A DNA stretch of 64,000 bases. Source: Candidatus Omnitrophota bacterium. GTDB taxonomy: Bacteria > Omnitrophota > Gorgyraeia > Velamenicoccales > Velamenicoccaceae. The stretch spans positions 1 to 64,000 of the forward strand of contig DMEU01000016.1 of NCBI GenBank assembly GCA_003451585.1, read 5' to 3'. Under the pieces are notes generated by a model. The model did no database searches and had not been told where the DNA came from. It saw only the letters and a list, made by a program, of their open reading frames with translations. The position numbers were made by a program, and so were the translations under genes. Of the stretch, positions 1 to 7,188 are shown in pieces; within the stretch, counting starts at the first letter, position 1; the number at the start of each line of letters is the position of its first letter.

Positions 1-29
1 GTGGACGGGGCGGGAAGGCTATAGGGTGA

Positions 30-140
30 CTATTACCGGCGGCCCGTGAAGGCTAAAGAATATTATTGAAGTATTGTATACGGAAAAAATGCCGGAAGCG
101 GCTTAGGAGGCTAGAAAGGCTATTATCGGCGGGCCAGTGA
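30..140. repeat. Imperfect direct repeat in the leading non-coding stretch
   Basis: A block of about 20 bp at 30-49 (CTATTACCGGCGGCCCGTGA) recurs at 120-140 with one inserted base and two substitutions; both copies are preceded by GAAGGCT or GAAAGGCT. The first ~170 bases have no open frame with a start and ribosome binding site. The repeat could be debris of a decayed gene or an intergenic element; I cannot tell which. Confidence 0.4.
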
Positions 141-171
141 TCGCTAATGGGGGCAGGAAATTTTTCAATGT

Positions 172-207
172 CTTGACTTAGGTCAAGGCGCGGTTATACA
201 TTATACG
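172..207 (+). promoter_or_regulatory. Promoter with overlapping CRP/FNR-like palindrome upstream of the Hcp operon
   Basis: CTTGACTTAGGTCAAG at 172-187 is a perfect 6-bp inverted repeat around TTAG, i.e. TTGAC-N4-GTCAA. This is the half-site layout of CRP/FNR-superfamily operators (FNR: TTGAT-N4-ATCAA). Its left arm also reads as a -35 (TTGACT, 173-178), with -10 candidates TATACA at 195-200 (16-bp spacer) or TACATT at 197-202 (18-bp). The overlap suggests control of the Fe-S/Hcp pair by a redox or NO sensor. The regulator is not in this window, so this is inference. Confidence 0.5.
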
Positions 208-237
208 TTACACTTGCATTAGAAATGGGGGTGAACT

Positions 238-1116
238 ATGATGAATGCTAAGACGACTATGAAGAGAAACGTAATAGAGATCGATGAGGCAAAGTGCAAC
301 GGCTGCGGCGCATGTATCCCTAATTGCCCTGAAGGCGCGATACAGATCGTTGACGGCAAGGCAAGGCTTATCAGCGATCTTTTGTGCGACGGGCTTGGTG
401 CCTGCCTCGGGCATTGTCCGCAAGGGGTCATAACCATAATCGAGCGGGAGGCTGAGCCTTATAATGAAAGCAAGGTCATGGATAATATGGTCAAACAGGG
501 CGCAAACGTGGTCAAGGCGCACTTGGAACATCTTCGTGACCATGGCCAGGTGAAGTACCTTTCTGAGGCGATATCATATTTGGACGAAAAAGATATCGAG
601 AATCCAATGAAGGCCGGCCACAAGGGAGCTTCTTCGGCGCATGCCGGGCATCACGCCGGCTGTCCTGGCGCAAAAATGTTTGACTTTCGGCCTGCCTCTG
701 ATAGCGTAGAAGAAAAGCCGGCGCATAAGGCAAGTTCTCAATTAAGGCAGTGGCCTGTGCAAATGCATCTTATCTCTCCGACAGCGCCTTATTTCCAAGG
801 AGCGGATGTGGTGCTGGCAGCAGATTGCGTCGCTTATGCGGTGGGAAGTTTTCATGATGACTATCTTAAAGGCAAGGCTTTGGCTATTGCCTGTCCGAAG
901 CTCGACCAGGAACAAGGTGAATATGTCGAGAAGATAAGGTCATGGTTTGAGGACGCCAATATCAACACGCTGACCGTCTTGATCATGCAGGTGCCTTGCT
1001 GCAGCGGGCTTCTAGCTTTGGCGCAGGAGGCCTTATCGACATCAAAACGCAAGGTACCCATCAAGGCAGTGGTCGTGGGACTGCAGGGTGAGATATTAAA
1101 AGAAGAGTGGGTTTAG
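238..1116 (+). CDS. Ferredoxin-type 4Fe-4S protein paired with Hcp
   Basis: A 292-aa protein with an N-terminal two-cluster ferredoxin domain. The first motif is complete (C20, C23, C26, C30). The second has only C50, C56 and C60, with Asp51-Gly-Leu53 where the usual second cysteine would fall, so that cluster may be [3Fe-4S] or use a non-Cys ligand. A His/Gly-rich linker with C142 follows (~130-150), then a ~110-residue C-terminal domain with C197, C219 and a C254-C255 pair. GGGGGTGA at 227-234 precedes tandem ATGs at 238 and 241; 241 has better spacing. It lies directly upstream of hcp and is probably its electron donor or partner (inference from proximity). The ferredoxin domain is certain; the C-terminal domain is unassigned. 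Confidence 0.85.
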   Translation: MMNAKTTMKRNVIEIDEAKCNGCGACIPNCPEGAIQIVDGKARLISDLLCDGLGACLGHCPQGVITIIEREAEPYNESKVMDNMVKQGANVVKAHLEHLRDHGQVKYLSEAISYLDEKDIENPMKAGHKGASSAHAGHHAGCPGAKMFDFRPASDSVEEKPAHKASSQLRQWPVQMHLISPTAPYFQGADVVLAADCVAYAVGSFHDDYLKGKALAIACPKLDQEQGEYVEKIRSWFEDANINTLTVLIMQVPCCSGLLALAQEALSTSKRKVPIKAVVVGLQGEILKEEWV

Positions 1117-1118
1117 GG

Positions 1119-1205
1119 GATAATTAAGAATTAAGAATGAAGAATGAAGAATTAAGAATTAAGAGCCAAGACAAGAATAAAATTTTTAATTTTTCATTTT
1201 ACATT
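1119..1205. repeat. AT-rich short-period repeat between the Fe-S gene and hcp
   Basis: Tandem 6-8 bp units of the type AATTAAG / AATGAAG run from about 1121 to 1163, followed by an AATTTTTAATTTTTCATTTT stretch (about 1180-1199) partly complementary to them. The block separates hcp from its upstream partner by 110 bp. Similar low-complexity blocks, built from other units, lie at 26086-26157, 36533-36662 and 58171-58322. Confidence 0.5.
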
Positions 1206-1226
1206 GCGACTAAAAAGGAGCGAAAA

Positions 1227-2516
1227 ATGTCCATGTTTTGTTATCAGTGTGAACAGACGGCAAAGGGCACGGGATGCACGGTGCAGGGGGTATGCGGTAA
1301 AAATGAAGATATAGCTTCCTTACAAGATACACTGCTCTTCGGGTTAAAGGGCATAGCGGCCTATGCGTTCCACGCGCGCGAGCTTGGCGCAAGGGATGAA
1401 GAGGTGGATGCATTTATGCACGAGGGGTTGTTTTCGACTGTGACCAACGTAGATTTTGACATGAACCGTTTTATCGGCCTTGTTTTAAAGTGCGGACAGA
1501 TGAATCTTCGCGTTATGGAGCTTTTGAATAACGCGCACGTCAAGAAGTTCGGTTCGCCTACGCCTGTAGAAGTGGAGACAGGGACCAGGCAGGGGCACGG
1601 TATCGTGGTTACCGGGCATGACCTCCTGGACCTGTATGAGCTCTTGAAGCAGACGGAAGGCAAAGGCATAAACATCTATACTCACGGCGAGATGCTTCCG
1701 GCCCATGGTTATCCTGAGCTAAGGAAGTTCAAGCACCTTGTGGGTAATTACGGTGGGGCGTGGCAGGAGCAGAAGAAGGAGTTTGATGAGTTCCCGGGCG
1801 CGATGCTTGCCACTACGAACTGCGTGCTTATCCCCAAGGAGTCTTACCGCGACAGGCTCTTTACTTGCGGTATTACCGGAGTGGAAGGCGTAAAACACAT
1901 AGAAGGCAGGGATTTCACGTCTTTGATCGAGGTGGCAAAAAAATTGCCTCCTCTAAAAGAAGAGCCGGGCAAGAAGATAATGACCGGTTTCCATTATTCG
2001 GCTGTATTGGGCCTGGCCGATAAGATTATCGCGGCGGTAAAAGCCGGCAAGATACGACGTTTCTTTTTGATAGGCGGATGCGACGGCGCCAAACCCGGAC
2101 GCAACTATTATACGGAATTAGCCGAAAGTGTGCCGAAGGATTGCGTCATTATTACCGTGGCTTGCGGCAAGTACCGGTTCAACAAACTGGATTTCGGTGC
2201 TATCGATGGTATCCCGCGGTTGATAGACGTAGGCCAGTGCAATGACGCGTATTCCGCCATCCAGATAGCGCTTGCATTAAGCAAGGCGTTTAATTGCGGG
2301 GTAAACGACCTGCCGTTGTCGTTCGTGCTTTCGTGGTTTGAGCAGAAGGCGGTAGCCATACTCCTGACGCTCTTTTATCTGGGCGTAAAAGGCATCCGTA
2401 TAGGGCCTACGCCGCCTGCTTTTGTAACGCCCGGCGTATTCAAGGTCTTGCAGCAGGCATTCGATCTGAAACTTATTACAAAGCCTGAAGAGGACTTAAA
2501 GGCCATGCTGGGGTAA
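1227..2516 (+). CDS. hcp: Hybrid cluster protein (hydroxylamine reductase / NO-detoxifying), short form
   Basis: Hcp carries a [4Fe-4S] and a hybrid Fe-S-O cluster and acts in nitrosative-stress defence; family members reduce hydroxylamine and NO in vitro. The N-terminal motif is C5-x2-C8-x8-C17-x5-C23. The hybrid-cluster ligands are visible: H131, E155 (HGEML), C199 (TTNC), C285 (GGCDG), C313 (ACGKYRF), C338 (GQCND) and E372/K374 (FEQKA). At 429 aa it is ~120 residues shorter than the common ~550-aa form, consistent with the class lacking the second helical bundle of domain 1. The start at 1227 follows AAGGAG; the frame is open upstream to 1137, but that part is repeat-derived. Cytoplasmic; partner of the Fe-S protein upstream. 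Confidence 0.93.
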   Translation: MSMFCYQCEQTAKGTGCTVQGVCGKNEDIASLQDTLLFGLKGIAAYAFHARELGARDEEVDAFMHEGLFSTVTNVDFDMNRFIGLVLKCGQMNLRVMELLNNAHVKKFGSPTPVEVETGTRQGHGIVVTGHDLLDLYELLKQTEGKGINIYTHGEMLPAHGYPELRKFKHLVGNYGGAWQEQKKEFDEFPGAMLATTNCVLIPKESYRDRLFTCGITGVEGVKHIEGRDFTSLIEVAKKLPPLKEEPGKKIMTGFHYSAVLGLADKIIAAVKAGKIRRFFLIGGCDGAKPGRNYYTELAESVPKDCVIITVACGKYRFNKLDFGAIDGIPRLIDVGQCNDAYSAIQIALALSKAFNCGVNDLPLSFVLSWFEQKAVAILLTLFYLGVKGIRIGPTPPAFVTPGVFKVLQQAFDLKLITKPEEDLKAMLG

Positions 2517-2524
2517 TATTTATA

Positions 2525-2553
2525 TTGACGCAGAAAATAAAATAATATAATAT
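2525..2553 (+). promoter_or_regulatory. Candidate promoter of the polyamine cluster
   Basis: TTGACG at 2525-2530 is followed by TATAAT at 2546-2551 (15-bp spacer) or TAATAT at 2548-2553 (17-bp spacer). Transcription would start near 2558-2560, leaving a leader of ~130 nt before the ATG at 2691. Confidence 0.5.
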
Positions 2554-2573
2554 AACAATCGACAGAGACGGAC

Positions 2574-2630
2574 AGACCCATGTTTACCTTAGCAAGAGAA
2601 CTAGATGCCTTGCAGGGTAACAGTGGGTCT
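2574..2630 (+). promoter_or_regulatory. Three-tier RNA hairpin in the leader of the polyamine cluster
   Basis: The stem is AGACCCA (2574-2580) with TGGGTCT (2624-2630), then GTTTACCTT (2582-2590) with AGGGTAAC (2614-2621) including one bulge, then GCAAG (2592-2596) with CTTGC (2609-2613), closing a loop of about 12 nt. No T-tract follows directly, so it is not a simple terminator. A purine-rich stretch and the GGGAGG ribosome binding site follow at ~2651-2674. It may be a cis-regulatory RNA, for example responding to polyamine level. The structure is seen; the function is inferred. Confidence 0.5.
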
Positions 2631-2690
2631 TTCGTCTTATGGATTAACTCTCGACGGGAAAAGAGGGTGGGAGGTATTCAAGACGTATAA

Positions 2691-3806
2691 ATGGAAGATA
2701 AAGCGCTTGTGACACCATATTATTTGATCGATGAGCGAAGGCTGTTGAAAAACCTTAAGGTGATCAAATATGTCAGGGACCGCTCAGGCGCAAGATCAGT
2801 GCTGGCGCTCAAATGTTTTTCCGCCTGGAGCGTCTTCGGCCTGATGAAAGAGTATCTGGATGGCACCACATCCAGCTCTCTCTATGAAGCCCGCCTGGGC
2901 CATGAAAAATTCGGGAAAGAGACACACGCCTATTCAGTAGCATATTCCAAAGAAGATATTAAGGAAGTCGCGCAATTTGCCGATAAGGTCATTTTTAATT
3001 CCGTATCGCAATTAGAGAGGCTTGCCCCGTATGCCGGTAGTGCCGCTAAAATAGGCCTGAGGGTGAATCCTGGTGTGAGTTATTCTAATTTTGACCTGGC
3101 GGATCCGGCGCGTAAATTCTCCAGGCTCGGCGTGGCCGACAAAAGGGCGCTTTTAAAGGTATTGCCGCGTATCAGCGGAGTGATGTTCCACTTTAATTGC
3201 GAAAACGATGATTTTAAGGATTTTTCCTCTAACCTGGACCACATTGCCCGTAATTACGCCGATGTGCTGGGCCGGCTCGATTGGGTAAGCCTGGGCGGAG
3301 GCCTTTATTTCACCAGGGCCGGATACCCTGTTGAAAAGTTCTGCGCTAAATTAAGGGAATTCAGCGAGCGTTTCGGCGTCCAGGTCTATCTTGAGCCCGG
3401 GGAGAGCGTTATCACTCAATCGACCGAATTGGTGACCCGTGTACTGGATGTAGTCCATAATCAAATAGATATAGCCATAGTCGACGCCTCGACCGAGGCG
3501 CACATGCTGGACCTTTTGATCTACAGGCAGCCAGCCAAGATAGACCGTCTGCGCCGGGGCAGGTATAAGTATATGGTGGCGGGTCGTTCGTGCCTTGCCG
3601 GAGATATCTTCGGCACTTACAGCTTTAAGTCCAGGTTGAGAGCAGGCAGTATCATCAGGTTTTTCGACGCGGGCGGATATACGATGGTCAAAAAAAACTG
3701 GTTCAACGGTTTAAAGATGCCTTCTATAGCGGTGAAAAAGCTCGACGGGTCTATTGATGTAGTCCGCCGGTTCACATATATGGATTATAAAGCCAGCCTG
3801 TCATGA
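2691..3806 (+). CDS. nspC: Carboxynorspermidine/carboxyspermidine decarboxylase
   Basis: A PLP-dependent fold-III decarboxylase (alanine racemase/ornithine decarboxylase superfamily) that converts carboxy(nor)spermidine to (nor)spermidine. K41 in the LALKCF motif is the Schiff-base lysine; H167, the EPGE phosphate-binding turn (235-238) and the C301-x3-D305 motif (RSCLAGD), supplied across the dimer, are present. Its 371 aa are normal for the family. An in-frame TAA lies immediately before the ATG, so the start is fixed even though GGGAGG is ~16 nt upstream. It is followed after 24 nt by the dehydrogenase making its substrate. Which triamine is made cannot be read from sequence. Confidence 0.92.
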   Translation: MEDKALVTPYYLIDERRLLKNLKVIKYVRDRSGARSVLALKCFSAWSVFGLMKEYLDGTTSSSLYEARLGHEKFGKETHAYSVAYSKEDIKEVAQFADKVIFNSVSQLERLAPYAGSAAKIGLRVNPGVSYSNFDLADPARKFSRLGVADKRALLKVLPRISGVMFHFNCENDDFKDFSSNLDHIARNYADVLGRLDWVSLGGGLYFTRAGYPVEKFCAKLREFSERFGVQVYLEPGESVITQSTELVTRVLDVVHNQIDIAIVDASTEAHMLDLLIYRQPAKIDRLRRGRYKYMVAGRSCLAGDIFGTYSFKSRLRAGSIIRFFDAGGYTMVKKNWFNGLKMPSIAVKKLDGSIDVVRRFTYMDYKASLS

Positions 3807-3830
3807 AGTTATTTGGAGGGTCGATCTAAA

Positions 3831-5078
3831 ATGAAAAAAAATGTCTTGATAGTAGGCGCCGGGGGAGTAGCCCACGTAGCGGCCCATAAATGCGCGCAGA
3901 ATAACGATATACTCGGAGATATCTGCATCGCTTCAAGGACGCAGAGTAAGTGCGACGCCATTATCGAAAGCGTCAGAAGAAAAGAACATATCAAAGACGC
4001 CGCAGGGCGGATATATTCCCGCAGGATAGATGCCCTGGATATACCTGAGACCGTAAAGCTGATAAAAGAGACGGGTTCCCAGATAGTCATCAATCTTGCC
4101 CAGGCGTATGTAAATATGTCTTTGCTTGAGGCATGCATCCAGGCAGGGGTCGCTTATATGGATACCGCAATACATGAAGATCCGGCCAAGGTATGCGAAG
4201 ACCCGCCGTGGTATGCCAATTACGAATGGAAGCGCAAGGACCGCTGCAAGGAGCACGGGATAACCGCGATACTAGGCGCCGGCTTCGACCCGGGTGTTGT
4301 CAACGCATACTGCGCTTACGCGGCCAAGCACTGTTTCGACAAGATAGATACCATAGACATAATGGATGTCAATGCAGGGAGCCACGGAAAGTATTTCGCG
4401 ACCAATTTCGACCCTGAGATAAACTTTAGGGAATTCAAGAAGGTCTGGGCCTGGATAGACAGGAAGTGGGTGCTAGAGAAGGTTCATTCCATAAAGATGA
4501 TGTATGATTTTCCGGTATGCGGAAGGCAGCCCGTATATCTCAACGGACACGACGAGCTGCATTCTTTGTCAAAGAATATCGATGCCAACAGCATACGCTT
4601 TTGGATGGGGTTTAGTGACCATTATATCAATGTATTCACGGTTTTGGCCAACCTGGGCCTTATTTCCGAGAAGCCGATCAAGACCGCCGAAGGCGTTGAG
4701 GTGGTGCCGCTGAAGGTCTTAAAGGCCTTACTGCCGGACCCGTCTTCTTTGGCTAAAAACTATACGGGTAAAACCTGCATAGGAAATTATATCAAGGGCG
4801 AAAAAGACGGCAAAAATAAAGAGGTCTTTATTTATAACATATGCGACCACGCGGAGTGTTATAAGGAAGTGGAGTCGCAGGCCATCTCTTATACAGCCGG
4901 CGTCCCTCCGGTGGCTGCCGCCATGTTGATCGCTCACGGCGAATGGGATGTTAAAACCATGGCCAATGTCGAAGAGCTTGATCCGGACCCGTTCATAGGG
5001 TTGTTGGATACCATGGGTTTGCCTACGGTGGTACAGGCTGGCCCGGCGCCTCTTGAGCCGAGCGCCAGGGTAAAATAA
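3831..5078 (+). CDS. Carboxynorspermidine/carboxyspermidine synthase (saccharopine dehydrogenase family)
   Basis: A 415-aa saccharopine-dehydrogenase-like enzyme. In the carboxyspermidine pathway it condenses a diamine (putrescine or diaminopropane) with aspartate semialdehyde, using NADPH. The N-terminal Rossmann loop GAGGVA is at residues 9-14, followed by SRTQSKC at the end of the second strand; the C-terminal half matches the saccharopine dehydrogenase fold, and GAGFDPG (~143-149) is typical. The frame is open from a TTG at 3813, but the ATG at 3831 is 10 nt after TTTGGAGGG and begins at the dinucleotide fold, so 3831 is the start. It supplies the decarboxylase encoded just upstream. Confidence 0.9.
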   Translation: MKKNVLIVGAGGVAHVAAHKCAQNNDILGDICIASRTQSKCDAIIESVRRKEHIKDAAGRIYSRRIDALDIPETVKLIKETGSQIVINLAQAYVNMSLLEACIQAGVAYMDTAIHEDPAKVCEDPPWYANYEWKRKDRCKEHGITAILGAGFDPGVVNAYCAYAAKHCFDKIDTIDIMDVNAGSHGKYFATNFDPEINFREFKKVWAWIDRKWVLEKVHSIKMMYDFPVCGRQPVYLNGHDELHSLSKNIDANSIRFWMGFSDHYINVFTVLANLGLISEKPIKTAEGVEVVPLKVLKALLPDPSSLAKNYTGKTCIGNYIKGEKDGKNKEVFIYNICDHAECYKEVESQAISYTAGVPPVAAAMLIAHGEWDVKTMANVEELDPDPFIGLLDTMGLPTVVQAGPAPLEPSARVK

Positions 5079-5080
5079 AT

Positions 5081-5114
5081 TATTATTGCGTTGCAATAAT
5101 GCAGATTGTATAAT
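5081..5114 (+). promoter_or_regulatory. Hairpin and candidate promoter before the SpeD homologue
   Basis: ATTATTGCGTTGCAATAAT (5082-5100) is a perfect 8-bp palindrome around a 3-nt loop. A consensus TATAAT lies at 5109-5114, with TTGCGT (5086-5091) 17 bp upstream as a moderate -35. The hairpin could end the preceding transcript or be an operator; the promoter would let the SpeD homologue be expressed separately. Confidence 0.4.
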
Positions 5115-5184
5115 GCACATCAACATAAACAAGCGGCATAAAGGAGAACAATAAGCACTACAGTCTAGGAGGAAAAGAAAGAGG

Positions 5185-5565
5185 ATGCCTAAGTCCCCGA
5201 AGTTCGAAGAAGGTAGTTTTGGGTTGGAAGTCGTAATGGACCTGTATGAATGTGATCCAAAGGTGGTGCGTTCAGCGAAAAAACTGGAAGAATATACCAC
5301 TAAGCTATGCAAGTTGTTAAAAATGAAAAAATTTGGCAAGACCCAGTTGCCGCACTTTGGCTACAATGAAGCCCATACGGCAGGATACTCCATGCTCCAG
5401 TTCATCGAGACAAGCTCGATCACCGGGCATTTTTCAGAATTGTGGAATTCAGCCTATATCAATGTATTTTCCTGCAGGGATTTTGACACAGAAAAGTGCA
5501 TTGATTTCACCGTAAAGTTCTTCGGGGCCAAGCGCATAAACAAGCGCGTCCTGGTCAGGAAGTAA
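5185..5565 (+). CDS. speD: SpeD-family pyruvoyl decarboxylase (AdoMet decarboxylase or ornithine/arginine decarboxylase)
   Basis: A 126-aa homologue of short prokaryotic SpeD proenzymes, which cleave themselves to create a pyruvoyl group. Aligned on spacing, S77 (ETSSITGH) is the processing serine, H82 lies at +5 and C97 at +20, the same spacing as S63/H68/C83 of Thermotoga SpeD. The surrounding sequence departs from the classic ESHLTIHTWPE motif: Thr replaces Ser after the Glu, and Gly-His-Phe replaces His-Thr-Trp. AGGAGG lies at ~5167-5172. AdoMet decarboxylation is not needed by the adjacent carboxyspermidine pathway. SpeD homologues that have become pyruvoyl ornithine or arginine decarboxylases are known, and such an enzyme would provide the diamine here. 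Family membership is solid; the substrate is open. Confidence 0.8.
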   Translation: MPKSPKFEEGSFGLEVVMDLYECDPKVVRSAKKLEEYTTKLCKLLKMKKFGKTQLPHFGYNEAHTAGYSMLQFIETSSITGHFSELWNSAYINVFSCRDFDTEKCIDFTVKFFGAKRINKRVLVRK

Positions 5566-5602
5566 TCTTTAACCCCTTCCTTTTTTATCCAACGAATAGC
5601 GG

Positions 5603-5631
5603 TTGACACCGCCTTTTGCGTCTTATATAAT
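5603..5631 (+). promoter_or_regulatory. Consensus promoter of the lysS-led gene chain
   Basis: TTGACA (5603-5608), a 17-bp spacer, and TATAAT (5626-5631): a perfect housekeeping-sigma promoter. Transcription should begin near 5638. It is the only strong promoter I see before a run of co-oriented, closely spaced genes reaching ispD, so it may drive a very long transcript. Confidence 0.85.
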
Positions 5632-5659
5632 GAAGGCCTGTTAACGGTACGGTTTTTTC

Positions 5660-5697
5660 TTAACCCCGCAAGACATAATAACTTCTGGCGGGGTTAA
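5660..5697 (+). promoter_or_regulatory. 10-bp hairpin in the lysS 5' leader
   Basis: TTAACCCCGC (5660-5669) pairs perfectly with GCGGGGTTAA (5688-5697) around an 18-nt loop, about 22 nt into the predicted transcript and 22 nt before the lysS ATG. There is no T-run after it, so it is not a canonical terminator. It may be a leader control element or an mRNA stabiliser. Confidence 0.5.
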
Positions 5698-5719
5698 ATC
5701 AATTAAAGAAGGCAAAAAT

Positions 5720-7174
5720 ATGGAATTAAACGAGATAATCAAGCTAAGGATAGAAAAGCTGAAAAGCTTTAAAGAAGCAGGGATAGACCCCTACGGCAGA
5801 AAATTCGATAAGACTTGTTCTATCAAGGAGTTAAAGTCATCTTTCGAGGATGGTAAGAAGGTCGTTTTGGCGGGCCGGCTGATGGCCAAGCGAAAGCACG
5901 GCAAGGTATGCTTTGCGGACTTAAGGGACCAGGAGGCCAGGCTGCAGTTGTATATGCGTAAGGATGACCCATTAGATGAGAAGCAGTTCGAGTTGTTCAA
6001 TTCGTTCGACATCGGCGATATCGTCGGCATAGAGGGAGAGACTTTTAAGACGCATACCGGCGAGCCTACGCTTAAGGTCTTAAACTTCACGCTTCTTTCG
6101 AAATCATTGAGGCCTTTGCCGGAGAAGTGGCATGGGCTAAAAGATATACAGATACGCTATAGGCAGAGGTACGTTGACCTGATATCCAATCCTGAGGTAA
6201 AGGAGATATTCGCATTACGCTCAAAGCTCGTGTCTTTAGTGAGGGATTTTTTGAATAAGCGCGGGTTTCTTGAGGTTGAGACCCCTATGATGCATATTAT
6301 CCCCGGAGGCGCTGCCGGAAGGCCTTTTAAGACGCACCATAATGAATACGATATGGACTTGTATTTAAGGATAGCGCCTGAGCTCCATTTGAAACGGCTC
6401 ATAGTGGGCGGATTTGAAAAGATATATGAGATAAACCGCAGTTTCCGCAATGAGGGGGTCTCTACCCGCCATAATCCAGAGTTTACTATGCTTGAGTTGT
6501 ATGCAGCTTACTGTGATTATGAAGATATGATGAAGATGACGGAAGATATTTTTGTCGCTGTCGCACAAGGTCTGTTCGGAAAGCTCAAGTTCGAGTATCA
6601 GGGCAAGGAGATCGATTTTACGCCGCCATGGCCAAGGCGTTCTTTCGCGCAGGCGGTAAAGGAGAGGTTCGGTATCGACCCTTCGGATGAGACATCGGTA
6701 ATGGTGGCCAAGCTTAAAGAGAAGGGCAGGCCGGTCGAGGACAGGCTGACCCGTTCTCAGATAGTAAAGATGGCAGAAGAGATATTGACCGAAGACGCCC
6801 CGACCCAGCCGGTGTTTTTTACGGAATATTTCAGTATCCTCTGCCCTTTGGCAAAGAATAAAAAGGAAAATCCTCTTATCTCCGACAGGTTTGAGCTCTA
6901 TGTCGCAGGCATGGAAGTGGCTAACGCGTATTCGGAGCTCAATGACCCTATCGAACAGAAGGCGAGGCTCGAGGAAGAGCTTAAAGAAGAAGCCGGAGGC
7001 CTGCGTTGTATAGATGAAGATTTTGTCGAGGCGTTGGAATACGGGATGCCGCCTACCGGAGGCCTTGGTATAGGCATTGACCGTATGTGTATGATCTTTT
7101 TGAACCAGCCTTCTATAAGGGATGTCGTCTTGTTCCCTTTATTGCGTCCGGAGACCCCGGAAGAGCCTAAGTGA
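5720..7174 (+). CDS. lysS: Lysyl-tRNA synthetase, class II
   Basis: Charges tRNA-Lys with lysine using ATP. It has 484 aa, normal for class II LysRS. An N-terminal OB-fold anticodon-binding domain (about 45-150) precedes the catalytic core. Motif 2 (FRNEGVSTRHNPEF) starts at residue 242 and motif 3 (GLGIGIDRM) is near 448-456. Cytoplasmic. It is the first gene after the consensus promoter, and the lolC-type permease follows after 14 nt, a synthetase-LolCD arrangement suggesting co-transcription. No sign of truncation. Confidence 0.97.
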   Translation: MELNEIIKLRIEKLKSFKEAGIDPYGRKFDKTCSIKELKSSFEDGKKVVLAGRLMAKRKHGKVCFADLRDQEARLQLYMRKDDPLDEKQFELFNSFDIGDIVGIEGETFKTHTGEPTLKVLNFTLLSKSLRPLPEKWHGLKDIQIRYRQRYVDLISNPEVKEIFALRSKLVSLVRDFLNKRGFLEVETPMMHIIPGGAAGRPFKTHHNEYDMDLYLRIAPELHLKRLIVGGFEKIYEINRSFRNEGVSTRHNPEFTMLELYAAYCDYEDMMKMTEDIFVAVAQGLFGKLKFEYQGKEIDFTPPWPRRSFAQAVKERFGIDPSDETSVMVAKLKEKGRPVEDRLTRSQIVKMAEEILTEDAPTQPVFFTEYFSILCPLAKNKKENPLISDRFELYVAGMEVANAYSELNDPIEQKARLEEELKEEAGGLRCIDEDFVEALEYGMPPTGGLGIGIDRMCMIFLNQPSIRDVVLFPLLRPETPEEPK

Positions 7175-7188
7175 GAGTTTGTTGATCT

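Noticed and set aside
1..50. Possible 3' end of a gene upstream (frame 2 to a TGA at 47-49)
   Set aside because: Only about 15 codons, no recognisable motif, and within a repeated block; not enough to call.
1137..1226. N-terminal extension of Hcp to the ATG at 1137
   Set aside because: The extra 30 residues are translated from AT-rich repeats and lack a ribosome binding site; ATG 1227 has AAGGAG and begins at the cluster motif.
4728..5339. 203-aa antisense frame across the dehydrogenase and the SpeD homologue
   Set aside because: No ribosome binding site, no domain, and both underlying genes are certain.
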